This document shows positions 8,833-15,756 of a DNA stretch of 64,000 bases, one piece after another. This DNA is from Asticcacaulis machinosus. Its GTDB lineage: Bacteria > Pseudomonadota > Alphaproteobacteria > Caulobacterales > Caulobacteraceae. The stretch covers positions 1,612,001-1,676,000 of the forward strand of contig NZ_JAQQKV010000001.1 in NCBI RefSeq assembly GCF_028550435.1. The letters run 5' to 3'. Position 1 is the first letter of the stretch, and the number at the start of each line of letters is the position of its first letter. Position numbers and translations under genes: made by a program. The notes under the pieces were generated by a model. The model saw nothing but the letters and a program-made list of their open reading frames with translations. It had not been told where the DNA came from and searched no databases.

Positions 8833-9822
8833 GTGACATTGGCTAAGACGGCGATACTGGTAACGGGGGTTGCGGGCTTTATCGGCTTTCATGTGGCTCA
8901 GGCTCTGTTGGCGCGTGGTGAGTCCGTGGTCGGCATCGATATTGTCAATGACTATTACGACCCGGCCCTCAAAGATGCCCGCCTTAAGCAGATAGGTGAT
9001 CACCCGGCGTTTCGCTTTGTGAAGATGGATGTGGCCGAGGCTGAGGCCGTGAAAGACCTGGTGCTTGACGCCGGCATTACCCGCATCATTCACCTCGCCG
9101 CTCAGGCCGGGGTGCGCTATTCGATCGAAAACCCGTTTGCCTATCAGCGCTCAAACCTCCAGGGGCACTTAAGCATTCTTGAGGCCAGCCGCGCCGTAGA
9201 GGGTTTTGAGCATCTGGTCTATGCCTCGTCGTCCTCGGTTTACGGCGACCGCCCTCTGGCCGGTGACGGTTTCAGCGAAGACGACCGCGTTAACGAACCC
9301 GTCTCGCTCTATGCAGCCACCAAGCGCGCCGGTGAACTGATGAGCACGACCTACAGCCACCTGTATGGCATCCCGCAATCAGGCCTGCGGTTCTTTACGG
9401 TCTATGGCCCGTGGGGCCGTCCGGACATGGCCTATTTCAGCTTTTCCGAAAAGATCATGAAGGGCGACGCCATTGAGGTTTACGGCGAAGGCCATATGCA
9501 CCGCGACTTCACCTATATCGATGATATCGTCGAAGGCATTATCGGCGTGCTCGACCATCCGCCCGCCGGTGGCAAAAACGAAATCTACAATATCGGCGCC
9601 CATCAGCCGGTCGGCCTGATGGACATGATTTCGACGTTGGAAACCGCGCTGGGGCGTGAGGCCAATAAGATCATGCGCCCGATGCAACCGGGTGATGTCA
9701 CCACCACCTATGCCGATGTCTCAAAGCTCAAGGCCGTGACGGGCTATGCCCCGTCGACCCCGCTTAAGGACGGGCTGGAACGGTTTGCCACCTGGTTCAA
9801 GAGCTATAAGGGCTTGAACTGA
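8833..9822 (+). CDS. UDP-glucuronate 4-epimerase-like SDR protein
   Basis: 329 residues, starting at GTG 8833 with AAAGGG just upstream. The Rossmann motif TGVAGFIGFH lies at about 11-20, the catalytic Ser in SSSSVYG and the Tyr/Lys pair in YAATKRAGE. The segment AGVRYSIENP and the long NDYYDPALKDARL loop are typical of UDP-glucuronate 4-epimerases, which interconvert UDP-GlcUA and UDP-GalUA in the cytoplasm for LPS or capsule synthesis. It stands alone, with no glycosyltransferases next to it. A UDP-glucose 4-epimerase is less likely. Confidence 0.88.
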   Translation: MTLAKTAILVTGVAGFIGFHVAQALLARGESVVGIDIVNDYYDPALKDARLKQIGDHPAFRFVKMDVAEAEAVKDLVLDAGITRIIHLAAQAGVRYSIENPFAYQRSNLQGHLSILEASRAVEGFEHLVYASSSSVYGDRPLAGDGFSEDDRVNEPVSLYAATKRAGELMSTTYSHLYGIPQSGLRFFTVYGPWGRPDMAYFSFSEKIMKGDAIEVYGEGHMHRDFTYIDDIVEGIIGVLDHPPAGGKNEIYNIGAHQPVGLMDMISTLETALGREANKIMRPMQPGDVTTTYADVSKLKAVTGYAPSTPLKDGLERFATWFKSYKGLN

Positions 9823-10638
9823 TTAGTCCTTAAAGCCTTTGACACGCTTCTTGATGTCCGGCGTTTCACAATAGGCCTTATCCGACTCCGTCAGGGTTTC
9901 CGGTGCGAAGGCACAGACGCGCGCCGCTGCGAACGGCCCGATGACATCCAGCGGCTCGGTACGGGCATCATGCCTGACGATGACCGCCCGTAGCTCCCCC
10001 AGATATTCTTTGAAATCTTTAAGCTCCTTAGCCAGCTTAGACTTAGCCATCTGCTTGCGCGTAGCCTCCAGTTCAGCCAGAGCCACATCGAACTGCCCCA
10101 GTTCGCGACGAGCATTCAGGACACGTACCTGACGCACAAAACCAGCCTCATCAGGCTCCGCCATTTTCAGGGCCTCTCCCCGCGCAATCAATTCGGTCTG
10201 GTAGCGCACTTTCAGATCGGGATTGCCCTCTGCCTCCCACGTTGCCTGCAATAATAACCAGAAATCATCACTGCTTTCCTGATTAAGCTTATGTTCAAGC
10301 CATGCTGCCCGATAAAACGGTGTATCCTTGTCCGTCAGGGCCAGGTACTGCGGCGACGCAATCAGACCTTCCAGCGCCTTAACCTCATCGGGCGAAAACT
10401 CACGATACATGACCAGTTTATTGTCCGGGCATATGGGCGGTGTCATGGGAAAATCCGCCGATCCGATCGGCCGGCCATCCGGCCTCTGCCCCCAGGTCGA
10501 TGACGACATCCAGGTGGAGTCTTCAAAGGACTTTCCGCCGACCGGGCAGGTCACCGTCATCTCGGCAAACGTCACCGCATAGGACGGCATAGCACATAAA
10601 GCCGACAGCGCCGCCACGGCTAAAAACCTGATGTTCAT
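9823..10638 (-). CDS. unknown exported protein
   Basis: I place the start at 10638 (MNIRFLAVAALSALCAM), giving a clear signal peptide cleaved near SYA and a GGGGGG ribosome site directly upstream. An upstream in-frame ATG is possible but would precede the signal sequence. The mature protein starts with a Cys-Pro-containing segment (TCPVGGKSF) and a second Cys at PPICPDN, which could bind metal or form a disulfide, followed by a long helical part and two more Cys near the end. I do not recognise its function. The stop directly abuts that of the epimerase gene (no bases between them). It lies 17 bases after the RNA methyltransferase gene, same strand. Confidence 0.75.
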   Translation of the reverse strand: MNIRFLAVAALSALCAMPSYAVTFAEMTVTCPVGGKSFEDSTWMSSSTWGQRPDGRPIGSADFPMTPPICPDNKLVMYREFSPDEVKALEGLIASPQYLALTDKDTPFYRAAWLEHKLNQESSDDFWLLLQATWEAEGNPDLKVRYQTELIARGEALKMAEPDEAGFVRQVRVLNARRELGQFDVALAELEATRKQMAKSKLAKELKDFKEYLGELRAVIVRHDARTEPLDVIGPFAAARVCAFAPETLTESDKAYCETPDIKKRVKGFKD

Positions 10639-10655
10639 GTTCCCCCCAAAAGGCT

Positions 10656-11432
10656 CTAACGGCACAAGTGATAAAGCACTATTCCCGAAGTGGTGGCGAC
10701 ATTCAAGCTGTCGAAGCCACCGTGCATCGGGATCTGCACACTGATGGCGGCGTCCAGTATCTCACAGCTCAGGCCCGGCCCTTCGGCCCCAAGCAGGAAG
10801 GCCGAGCGTTCCGCGGGCACGACCTGATCCAACACCATGTCCCCCGTCGGGCTCAGGGCATAGGCGATCAGATTATGGGTACTCAGCACATCCAGCAGGC
10901 TTTCCCCTGCGTTCAGACGGTAATGCGGTACGACCAACGCCCCGCCGACACTGACGCGGATCGCCTTACGGTACAACGGATCACAACAGGCGGCGTCCAG
11001 CACAACAGCATCCACGCCAAAGGCCGCCGCATTGCGCATCAGCCCGCCCATATTGTCGGTATTGGCAATGGCGCTCAAGGCCAGTATCCGCAACCGCCCC
11101 GCCCGCGCCAGAATGTCCCCAAGGGTGCGGGGCGGCGCATACCGGCCCAACGCCAGATAGCCCCGATGGATCGGAAAGCCCGCCACCTGATCCATCACCG
11201 CCTGCTCAACCAGATAAACCAGCACATCATCGGAGACACTCAAGCCCTCAAGCCGCGCCGGTGTGGTCAGGACACTGACCGTCTCACACAAAGGCGAGGC
11301 AAACAGCCGCTCCAGCACCACCTTGCCCTCAGCCATAAACAGGCCCTGCCGCCCGGTCAGGTCGCGGTCTTTGACATCACGATAGGGTTCAAGGCGGCTA
11401 TCATTTGCGGAATTTAGGGGTATAACGGGCAT
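10656..11432 (-). CDS. SpoU/TrmH-family RNA 2'-O-methyltransferase
   Basis: 258 residues. The N-terminal part (LTGRQGLFMAEGKVVLERLF) is the substrate-binding L30e-like domain. The C-terminal SPOUT knot carries the three usual motifs: NTDNMGGLMRNAAAFG (motif 1), LLGAEGPGL (motif 2) and IPMHGGFDSLNVATTSGI (motif 3). It methylates a ribose in rRNA or tRNA using S-adenosylmethionine; the target site cannot be told from sequence. The motif-3 Gly-Gly-Phe is a small departure from the more common Gly-x-x-x-Ser-Leu-Asn spacing, but Ser-Leu-Asn-Val is intact. Probably in one unit with the unknown exported protein. Confidence 0.9.
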   Translation of the reverse strand: MPVIPLNSANDSRLEPYRDVKDRDLTGRQGLFMAEGKVVLERLFASPLCETVSVLTTPARLEGLSVSDDVLVYLVEQAVMDQVAGFPIHRGYLALGRYAPPRTLGDILARAGRLRILALSAIANTDNMGGLMRNAAAFGVDAVVLDAACCDPLYRKAIRVSVGGALVVPHYRLNAGESLLDVLSTHNLIAYALSPTGDMVLDQVVPAERSAFLLGAEGPGLSCEILDAAISVQIPMHGGFDSLNVATTSGIVLYHLCR

Positions 11433-11457
11433 GAGGTTTTGTGATCACATTTACGTA

Positions 11458-11502
11458 GTCGCCGGATATTTACAGACATTTTCGGTTGAAAATATCCGCG
11501 AC
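11458..11502. promoter_or_regulatory. inverted repeat in divergent promoter region
   Basis: Arms GTCGCCGGATATTT (11458-11471) and AAATATCCGCGAC (11490-11502) pair with a single unpaired base and an 18-base loop. They lie between the divergent RNA methyltransferase and glutamine-synthetase-like genes. It could be a paired regulator half-site or a leader hairpin; nothing in the sequence decides this. Confidence 0.35.
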
Positions 11503-11566
11503 CTCTCCATGATCAAGCCATACACACATAAGCTGCCCCCTAAAAGCCCTCTTCAAAGTCATACCC

Positions 11567-12970
11567 ATGAAGTCCAAATCCAAACGTCCCAAAACCGGCT
11601 ATAACAAGCGCGGCGCCAAAGACATCCGTGAAGCGGCCGATTGGTGCGCCTCACAAAACATAGAAGAGATCGAGTGCATGGTGCCGGATCTGGCCGGTGT
11701 GGCCCGCGGCAAGATCATGCCGGTGCGCAAATTCCTTCAGGTGGGGTCGATGAACCTGCCCCTGTCGATTTTCTATCAGACCATCACCGGCGATTTTCCG
11801 GATCTTGAGGGCATAGTTGGCACGGTCCAGTCCGATACCGACGTGTTTTTGCGCCCCGATTTCAATACGCTGGCCGTGGTGCCCTGGGCGAACGATCCGA
11901 CGGCCCAGATCATTCACGATGCCTTTTTGCCCGATGGCCGCCCGGTCGAGGAAAGCCCGCGTCAGGTCTTACGGCGCGTGCTCAAACTCTATCACGACAA
12001 GGGCTGGAAGCCGGTGATTGCGCCGGAACTTGAGTTTTATCTGGTCGAAAAAAATATCGACCCTGATTATGCGCTGAAACCGCCGACCGGTCGGTCAGGA
12101 CGGCCTGAGACCGGCCGTCAGGGCTATTCCATTTCGGCGGTCAACGAATTCGATGCCCTGTTTGAGGACATGTACGAATATTCGGAAAGTCAGGGTCTTG
12201 AGATTGATACCCTGATCCACGAATCCGGCGTGGCCCAGATGGAAATCAACCTGCGTCACGGCGATCCGCTCGAACTGGCCGATCAGGTATTCATGTTCAA
12301 ACGCACCATCAAGGAAACGGCGCTGGAACACGATATCTACGCCACCTTTATGGCTAAGCCTATGGCGCTGGAGCCCGGCTCTGCCATGCACATCCACCAG
12401 TCGGTGCTGGATGCGCAGACGGGCAATAACCTGTTTTCCGATCCAAAGACCGGTGAGCCGACCCCGGCCTTTTTCCACTTCATCGCCGGACAGCAGAAAT
12501 ATATGCCCGCGATCACCTCGCTTTTGGCACCCTACGTCAATTCCTACCGGCGTCTGTCGCGCGGATCGGGCGCGCCGGTCAACACCCATTGGGGCTATGA
12601 TAACCGCACAGCGGGCCTTAGGGTGCCACCGTCGGATGCCGAAAACCGCCGGCTTGAGAACCGGATTCCGTCGTCGGATGCCAATCCGTACCTTGCCATC
12701 GCAGGCGTGCTGGCGACCGGCTATCTGGGGATGATTGAAGCTAATCAGCCAGCGGCACCGGTCGAGACGGACATGAGCGAAACCCCGTCCCACGATATGC
12801 CCTACAGCCTCATTCAGGCGCTGATTAAGATGGAGCGCTCTGAGCCTGTGGCCGAAATTCTGGGGCAGCAGTTCATCACCGCCTATTCGCGCGTCAAGCA
12901 GCATGAATATGAGACCTTCATGCGCACCATCAGCCCGTGGGAACGGGAGTTTTTGCTGCTCAGTGTGTAG
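11567..12970 (+). CDS. puuA: glutamine-synthetase-family protein, gamma-glutamylputrescine synthetase-like
   Basis: 467 residues. The beta-grasp domain (about 30-125) begins with EIECMVPDLAGVARGK, as in PuuA-type enzymes rather than GlnA. The catalytic domain has the metal-binding Glu residues in APELEFYLVE and VAQMEINLRHGDP, the ATP/glutamate region GSAMHIHQS, and NRTAGLRVP. PuuA joins glutamate to putrescine at the cost of ATP, the first step of putrescine breakdown. The next gene encodes a DAO-family FAD oxidase of PuuB type, which supports this reading. The ribosome site is weak. The symbol is by resemblance; other gamma-glutamyl-amide synthetases share the fold. Confidence 0.82.
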   Translation: MKSKSKRPKTGYNKRGAKDIREAADWCASQNIEEIECMVPDLAGVARGKIMPVRKFLQVGSMNLPLSIFYQTITGDFPDLEGIVGTVQSDTDVFLRPDFNTLAVVPWANDPTAQIIHDAFLPDGRPVEESPRQVLRRVLKLYHDKGWKPVIAPELEFYLVEKNIDPDYALKPPTGRSGRPETGRQGYSISAVNEFDALFEDMYEYSESQGLEIDTLIHESGVAQMEINLRHGDPLELADQVFMFKRTIKETALEHDIYATFMAKPMALEPGSAMHIHQSVLDAQTGNNLFSDPKTGEPTPAFFHFIAGQQKYMPAITSLLAPYVNSYRRLSRGSGAPVNTHWGYDNRTAGLRVPPSDAENRRLENRIPSSDANPYLAIAGVLATGYLGMIEANQPAAPVETDMSETPSHDMPYSLIQALIKMERSEPVAEILGQQFITAYSRVKQHEYETFMRTISPWEREFLLLSV

Positions 12971-12975
12971 TGATT

Positions 12976-13119
12976 TCCTCCTCCCCTGTTTACGGGGGAG
13001 GTGGCATTGAGCGCAGCGAAAATGACGGAGGGGGCACACGCCGTTCCCAGTGTGCCCCCTCCGCCCCTACAAGCTAAACGCTTGTCGCGGCACCTCCCCC
13101 GCGTTGCAGGGGAGGAGGA
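12976..13119. repeat. palindromic intergenic repeat, family B
   Basis: A 144-base element with near-perfect ends: TCCTCCTCCCCTG on the left and CAGGGGAGGAGGA on the right, followed inwards by GGGGGAGGTG / CACCTCCCCC. The middle holds GGAGGGGGCACAC / GTGTGCCCCCTCC. The left half is repeated, inverted, at 21488-21548. It sits between two co-directional genes, and its right end supplies the ribosome-binding site of the next gene. Confidence 0.8.
13111..13118 (+). promoter_or_regulatory. ribosome-binding site formed by repeat arm
   Basis: GGAGGAGG lies 7 bases before the ATG at 13126 and is the terminal arm of the repeat at 12976-13119. Pairing of the two arms in mRNA would hide this site. Confidence 0.7.
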
Positions 13120-13125
13120 TTTTGT

Positions 13126-14403
13126 ATGAAAAACACCGGCCATCCGACAGACTCCTGGTACACTCAGACCGCCGATATACCGGCGGCAGCGCCCGCGCTG
13201 AACGGCGATGTCCGTACTCATGTCGCCATTATCGGCGGCGGCTATACCGGTCTTGGAGCCGCCATCGAATTGCGAAGGCGCGGCATAGAGTGCGTTCTGC
13301 TGGAAAGGGCGCGCATTGGTTCCGGCGCTTCGGGCCGCAATGGCGGGCAAATGCACGTGGGTCAACGCCTTGATCCGCAGCATCTGGAAAGCCTGTTCGG
13401 GGCTGACGATGCCCGCGCCTTCTGGGACATGTCGCAGGCGGCATTGGATAGCCTGCATAGCCTGATTGGTGACTATGCCATCGACTGTGATGTCAAACGT
13501 GGTCTGATCCATGCCTGGCATCGCCCGAAGTTTGCGCAAGGCGACATCGCCTACGCCGAGTTTGTGCGGGCGCGGTACGGCTATGACAAAACGTCTATCC
13601 TCAGCCAATCCGAGGTTGCGACCGAACTGGGCACCAATGTCTATCATGGCGGCATACTGGATATGGGCGGCGGCCATCTGCACCCGCTGAAGCTGGCGCT
13701 CGGTATGGCCGAGGCCGCCCGCACCCTTGGGGCGCAGATTTATGAACACAGCCGCGTCACCGCCATTACTCCCAAAGGCGACGGCTATGAGGTGATGACC
13801 GATACCGGTCGTGTCACCTGCGATCATGTCCTGTTGTGCGGCAATGGCTATATGCACGGCCTGAGCGATGAGGCCGATGCGAAGGTTCTGCCGATCAACA
13901 ACTTTATCCTGACGACCGAACCGCTAACTGATCCGGCCATATTGCCAAATGATTATGCTGCCGCCGATTCCCGTTTTGTGGTCAATTACTGGCGAAAGAC
14001 CCCCGATAACCGCCTGCTGTTTGGCGGCGGCGAGAACTACACGCCGTGGTTCCCCAAGGATATCCGCGCCTTTGTGCGCAAGAACATGCTCAAAATTTAC
14101 CCGCAGCTTGAGGGCGTCAAAATCAGCCACGGCTGGGGCGGGACATTGGCGATTACACTCACCCGCGCGCCATTTGTGCGAAGACTGTCGCGCAATTTCC
14201 TGTGCGCCGCCGGCTATTCCGGTCAGGGCGTGGTGCTGGCCCCCTATTTTGGCAAATTGCTCGCCCATGCGGTTGCGGGCGATGGCCGGGATATTGATCT
14301 GCTGAGCCGCCTGCCGGTGCCGCCATTTCCGGGTGGCAGAGCCTTACGTACCCCGGCCCTGATCGCGGGCCTGAGCTGGTATTCACTTATGGATAAGCTC
14401 TAA
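13126..14403 (+). CDS. puuB: FAD-dependent amine oxidase, gamma-glutamylputrescine oxidase-like
   Basis: 425 residues of the DAO family. The dinucleotide-binding motif AIIGGGYTGLGAAIELRRRG lies at about 34-54, followed by the ASGRNGGQ loop that contacts FAD. The C-terminal region has CAAGYSGQGVVLAPYFGKLLA, the second FAD segment. Such enzymes oxidise gamma-glutamylputrescine (PuuB) or similar secondary amines and release hydrogen peroxide in the cytoplasm. It follows the PuuA-like gene in the same direction, with only the 144-base repeat element between. The aldehyde dehydrogenase and hydrolase of the pathway (PuuC, PuuD) are not in the window. The symbol is by context. Confidence 0.82.
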   Translation: MKNTGHPTDSWYTQTADIPAAAPALNGDVRTHVAIIGGGYTGLGAAIELRRRGIECVLLERARIGSGASGRNGGQMHVGQRLDPQHLESLFGADDARAFWDMSQAALDSLHSLIGDYAIDCDVKRGLIHAWHRPKFAQGDIAYAEFVRARYGYDKTSILSQSEVATELGTNVYHGGILDMGGGHLHPLKLALGMAEAARTLGAQIYEHSRVTAITPKGDGYEVMTDTGRVTCDHVLLCGNGYMHGLSDEADAKVLPINNFILTTEPLTDPAILPNDYAAADSRFVVNYWRKTPDNRLLFGGGENYTPWFPKDIRAFVRKNMLKIYPQLEGVKISHGWGGTLAITLTRAPFVRRLSRNFLCAAGYSGQGVVLAPYFGKLLAHAVAGDGRDIDLLSRLPVPPFPGGRALRTPALIAGLSWYSLMDKL

Positions 14404-14408
14404 CAAGC

Positions 14409-14430
14409 CTGTCGCAAATCACGACAGTTT
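14409..14430 (+). terminator. weak hairpin after puuB-like gene
   Basis: CTGTCG and CGACAG pair around a 7-base loop and are followed by TTT. The stem is only 6 bases, so it is at best a weak terminator. Confidence 0.35.
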
Positions 14431-14491
14431 ATGCTTTATACACAGACACTTATTCCCATAGTATACGAAGAGTTATGTGACAACGCTGTGT

Positions 14492-14507
14492 TTTAGGGTT
14501 AATTAAC
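14492..14507 (+). promoter_or_regulatory. CtrA-like site before chemoreceptor-like gene
   Basis: TTTA, 7 bases, then TTAAC matches the Caulobacterales CtrA consensus TTAA-N7-TTAAC with one mismatch. It ends 57 bases before the GTG start. CtrA controls many motility and chemotaxis genes in the order; the match by itself is suggestive only. Confidence 0.35.
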
Positions 14508-14564
14508 ATTTCAGGTACATGGTTGCATATATTACCACATAGTCCGGTATCCGAAGGGGGAATC

Positions 14565-15611
14565 GTGTCCATAGCCGAAGCCGTCAAACCCGTCAGCGTC
14601 AACGACATTATCGCCCGCACCGCGCGCGCTAAGGAAGTGACCAACGGTAAGGTCCGCGACATCCGCTCAGTTACCAATATGCTGAAAATTCTGGCGCTCA
14701 ACGCCCTGATCGAAGCCAATCGCGCCGGTGAACTGGGCCGCGGGTTTTCGGTCGTGGCCGATGAGGTGCGCGGCATTTCCACCGAAGTCGAGGGCCTGTC
14801 ATCGGCTCTGGCCAAGGAACTGGGCGGCGAGTTCGAGACGCTGGAAAAACTGACGCAGGACATGGCCCTGCAAAGTCAGGGCGCGCGCCTGACCGATCTG
14901 GCGCTCAATGCTATTGAGTTGATCGACCGCAATCTCTATGAGCGCACCTGCGATGTGCGCTGGTGGGCGACCGATGCAGCTATGGTTGAGGCTGCCGCCG
15001 ATCCGGTGGCCGACAGATGCGCCTATGCTTCCAAACGGCTGGGGGTGATCCTGGATGCCTATACGGTCTATATCGATTTGTGGCTGTGCGACTCAAGCGG
15101 CAATATCATCGCGTCGGGCCGACCGGGACAGTATGGCGTGGCCGGTCACAATGTCAGCAATCGTGACTGGTTTCAGCGCGCCCGCGCCCTGCATAGCGGC
15201 AATGATTTTGCGGTGGCTGATATTACCACAGAGCCCCTGCTGAATGGCGCGCAAATCGCGACCTATGCCACCGGCGTGCGCGAAGGCGGTGAGGCGGACG
15301 GCAAGCTTTTGGGGATCTTAGGCGTGCATTTCGACTGGCAGCCGCAGGCGCAGACGATCATGACCGGCATTCGTCTGGGGGATGAAGAACGGGCCAAGAC
15401 CCGCGCCCTGCTGGTTGATGCGTCCGGGCTGGTGATCGCGGCGTCTGATGGCAAGGGTATCCTGTCCGAGCGGGTACAGATCAAATCCGAGGGCCGCTCA
15501 TCCGGCCATTACCGCGAGACAGACGGCACCATCACAGCCTTCCACACCACACCGGGCTATGAGACCTATGCCGGCCTCGGCTGGCGAGGGGTTCTGGTGC
15601 AGCGGCCGTAA
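14565..15611 (+). CDS. soluble chemoreceptor-like protein with C-terminal Cache-like domain
   Basis: I chose GTG 14565 because AAGGGGG lies 4 bases upstream; a TTG at 14523 would be an alternative. 348 residues, no signal peptide, no membrane segment. Residues about 20-75 match the tip of the methyl-accepting chemotaxis protein hairpin (NMLKILALNALIEANRAGE and GRGFSVVADEVRGIS), the part that binds CheA/CheW. A linker with CDVRWWATD follows, then a PAS/Cache-like sensor (about 160-345, DLWLCDSSGNIIASG, NRDWFQRA). This order is the reverse of usual receptors and the signalling hairpin is very short. Role: probably a cytoplasmic sensor docking on chemotaxis-type arrays, or a regulator of another system; this is inference. 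Confidence 0.75.
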   Translation: MSIAEAVKPVSVNDIIARTARAKEVTNGKVRDIRSVTNMLKILALNALIEANRAGELGRGFSVVADEVRGISTEVEGLSSALAKELGGEFETLEKLTQDMALQSQGARLTDLALNAIELIDRNLYERTCDVRWWATDAAMVEAAADPVADRCAYASKRLGVILDAYTVYIDLWLCDSSGNIIASGRPGQYGVAGHNVSNRDWFQRARALHSGNDFAVADITTEPLLNGAQIATYATGVREGGEADGKLLGILGVHFDWQPQAQTIMTGIRLGDEERAKTRALLVDASGLVIAASDGKGILSERVQIKSEGRSSGHYRETDGTITAFHTTPGYETYAGLGWRGVLVQRP

Positions 15612-15613
15612 TA

Positions 15614-15744
15614 AGAACTCCCCCTGATGCAGGGGGAGCTGATTTGAGCTTAGCTCATATCAGAGGGGGTTAGTTGCGCTACTGTTTACCCCCTCTTCAA
15701 TTCATTTCATGAATTGAAGCTCCCCCTCCAAGAGGGGGAGTTCT
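15614..15744. repeat. multi-hairpin intergenic repeat, copy 2
   Basis: A 131-base copy of the element at 1408-1564, with the same AGAACTCCCCCT ends. Compared with copy 1 the inner stems differ on both arms (TGAGC/GCTCA in place of TTAGC/GCTAA; CAATTCAT/ATGAATTG in place of ATTTATG/CATAAAT) so pairing is kept. The first hairpin loop is shorter here. It again fills a gap between convergent genes. Confidence 0.85.
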
Positions 15745-15756
15745 AAGAGCGCCCCC

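Noticed and set aside
12095-13857. Two long minus-strand ORFs (314 and 324 codons) opposite the puuA- and puuB-like genes
   Set aside because: They are antisense shadows; the plus-strand proteins have full family motifs.
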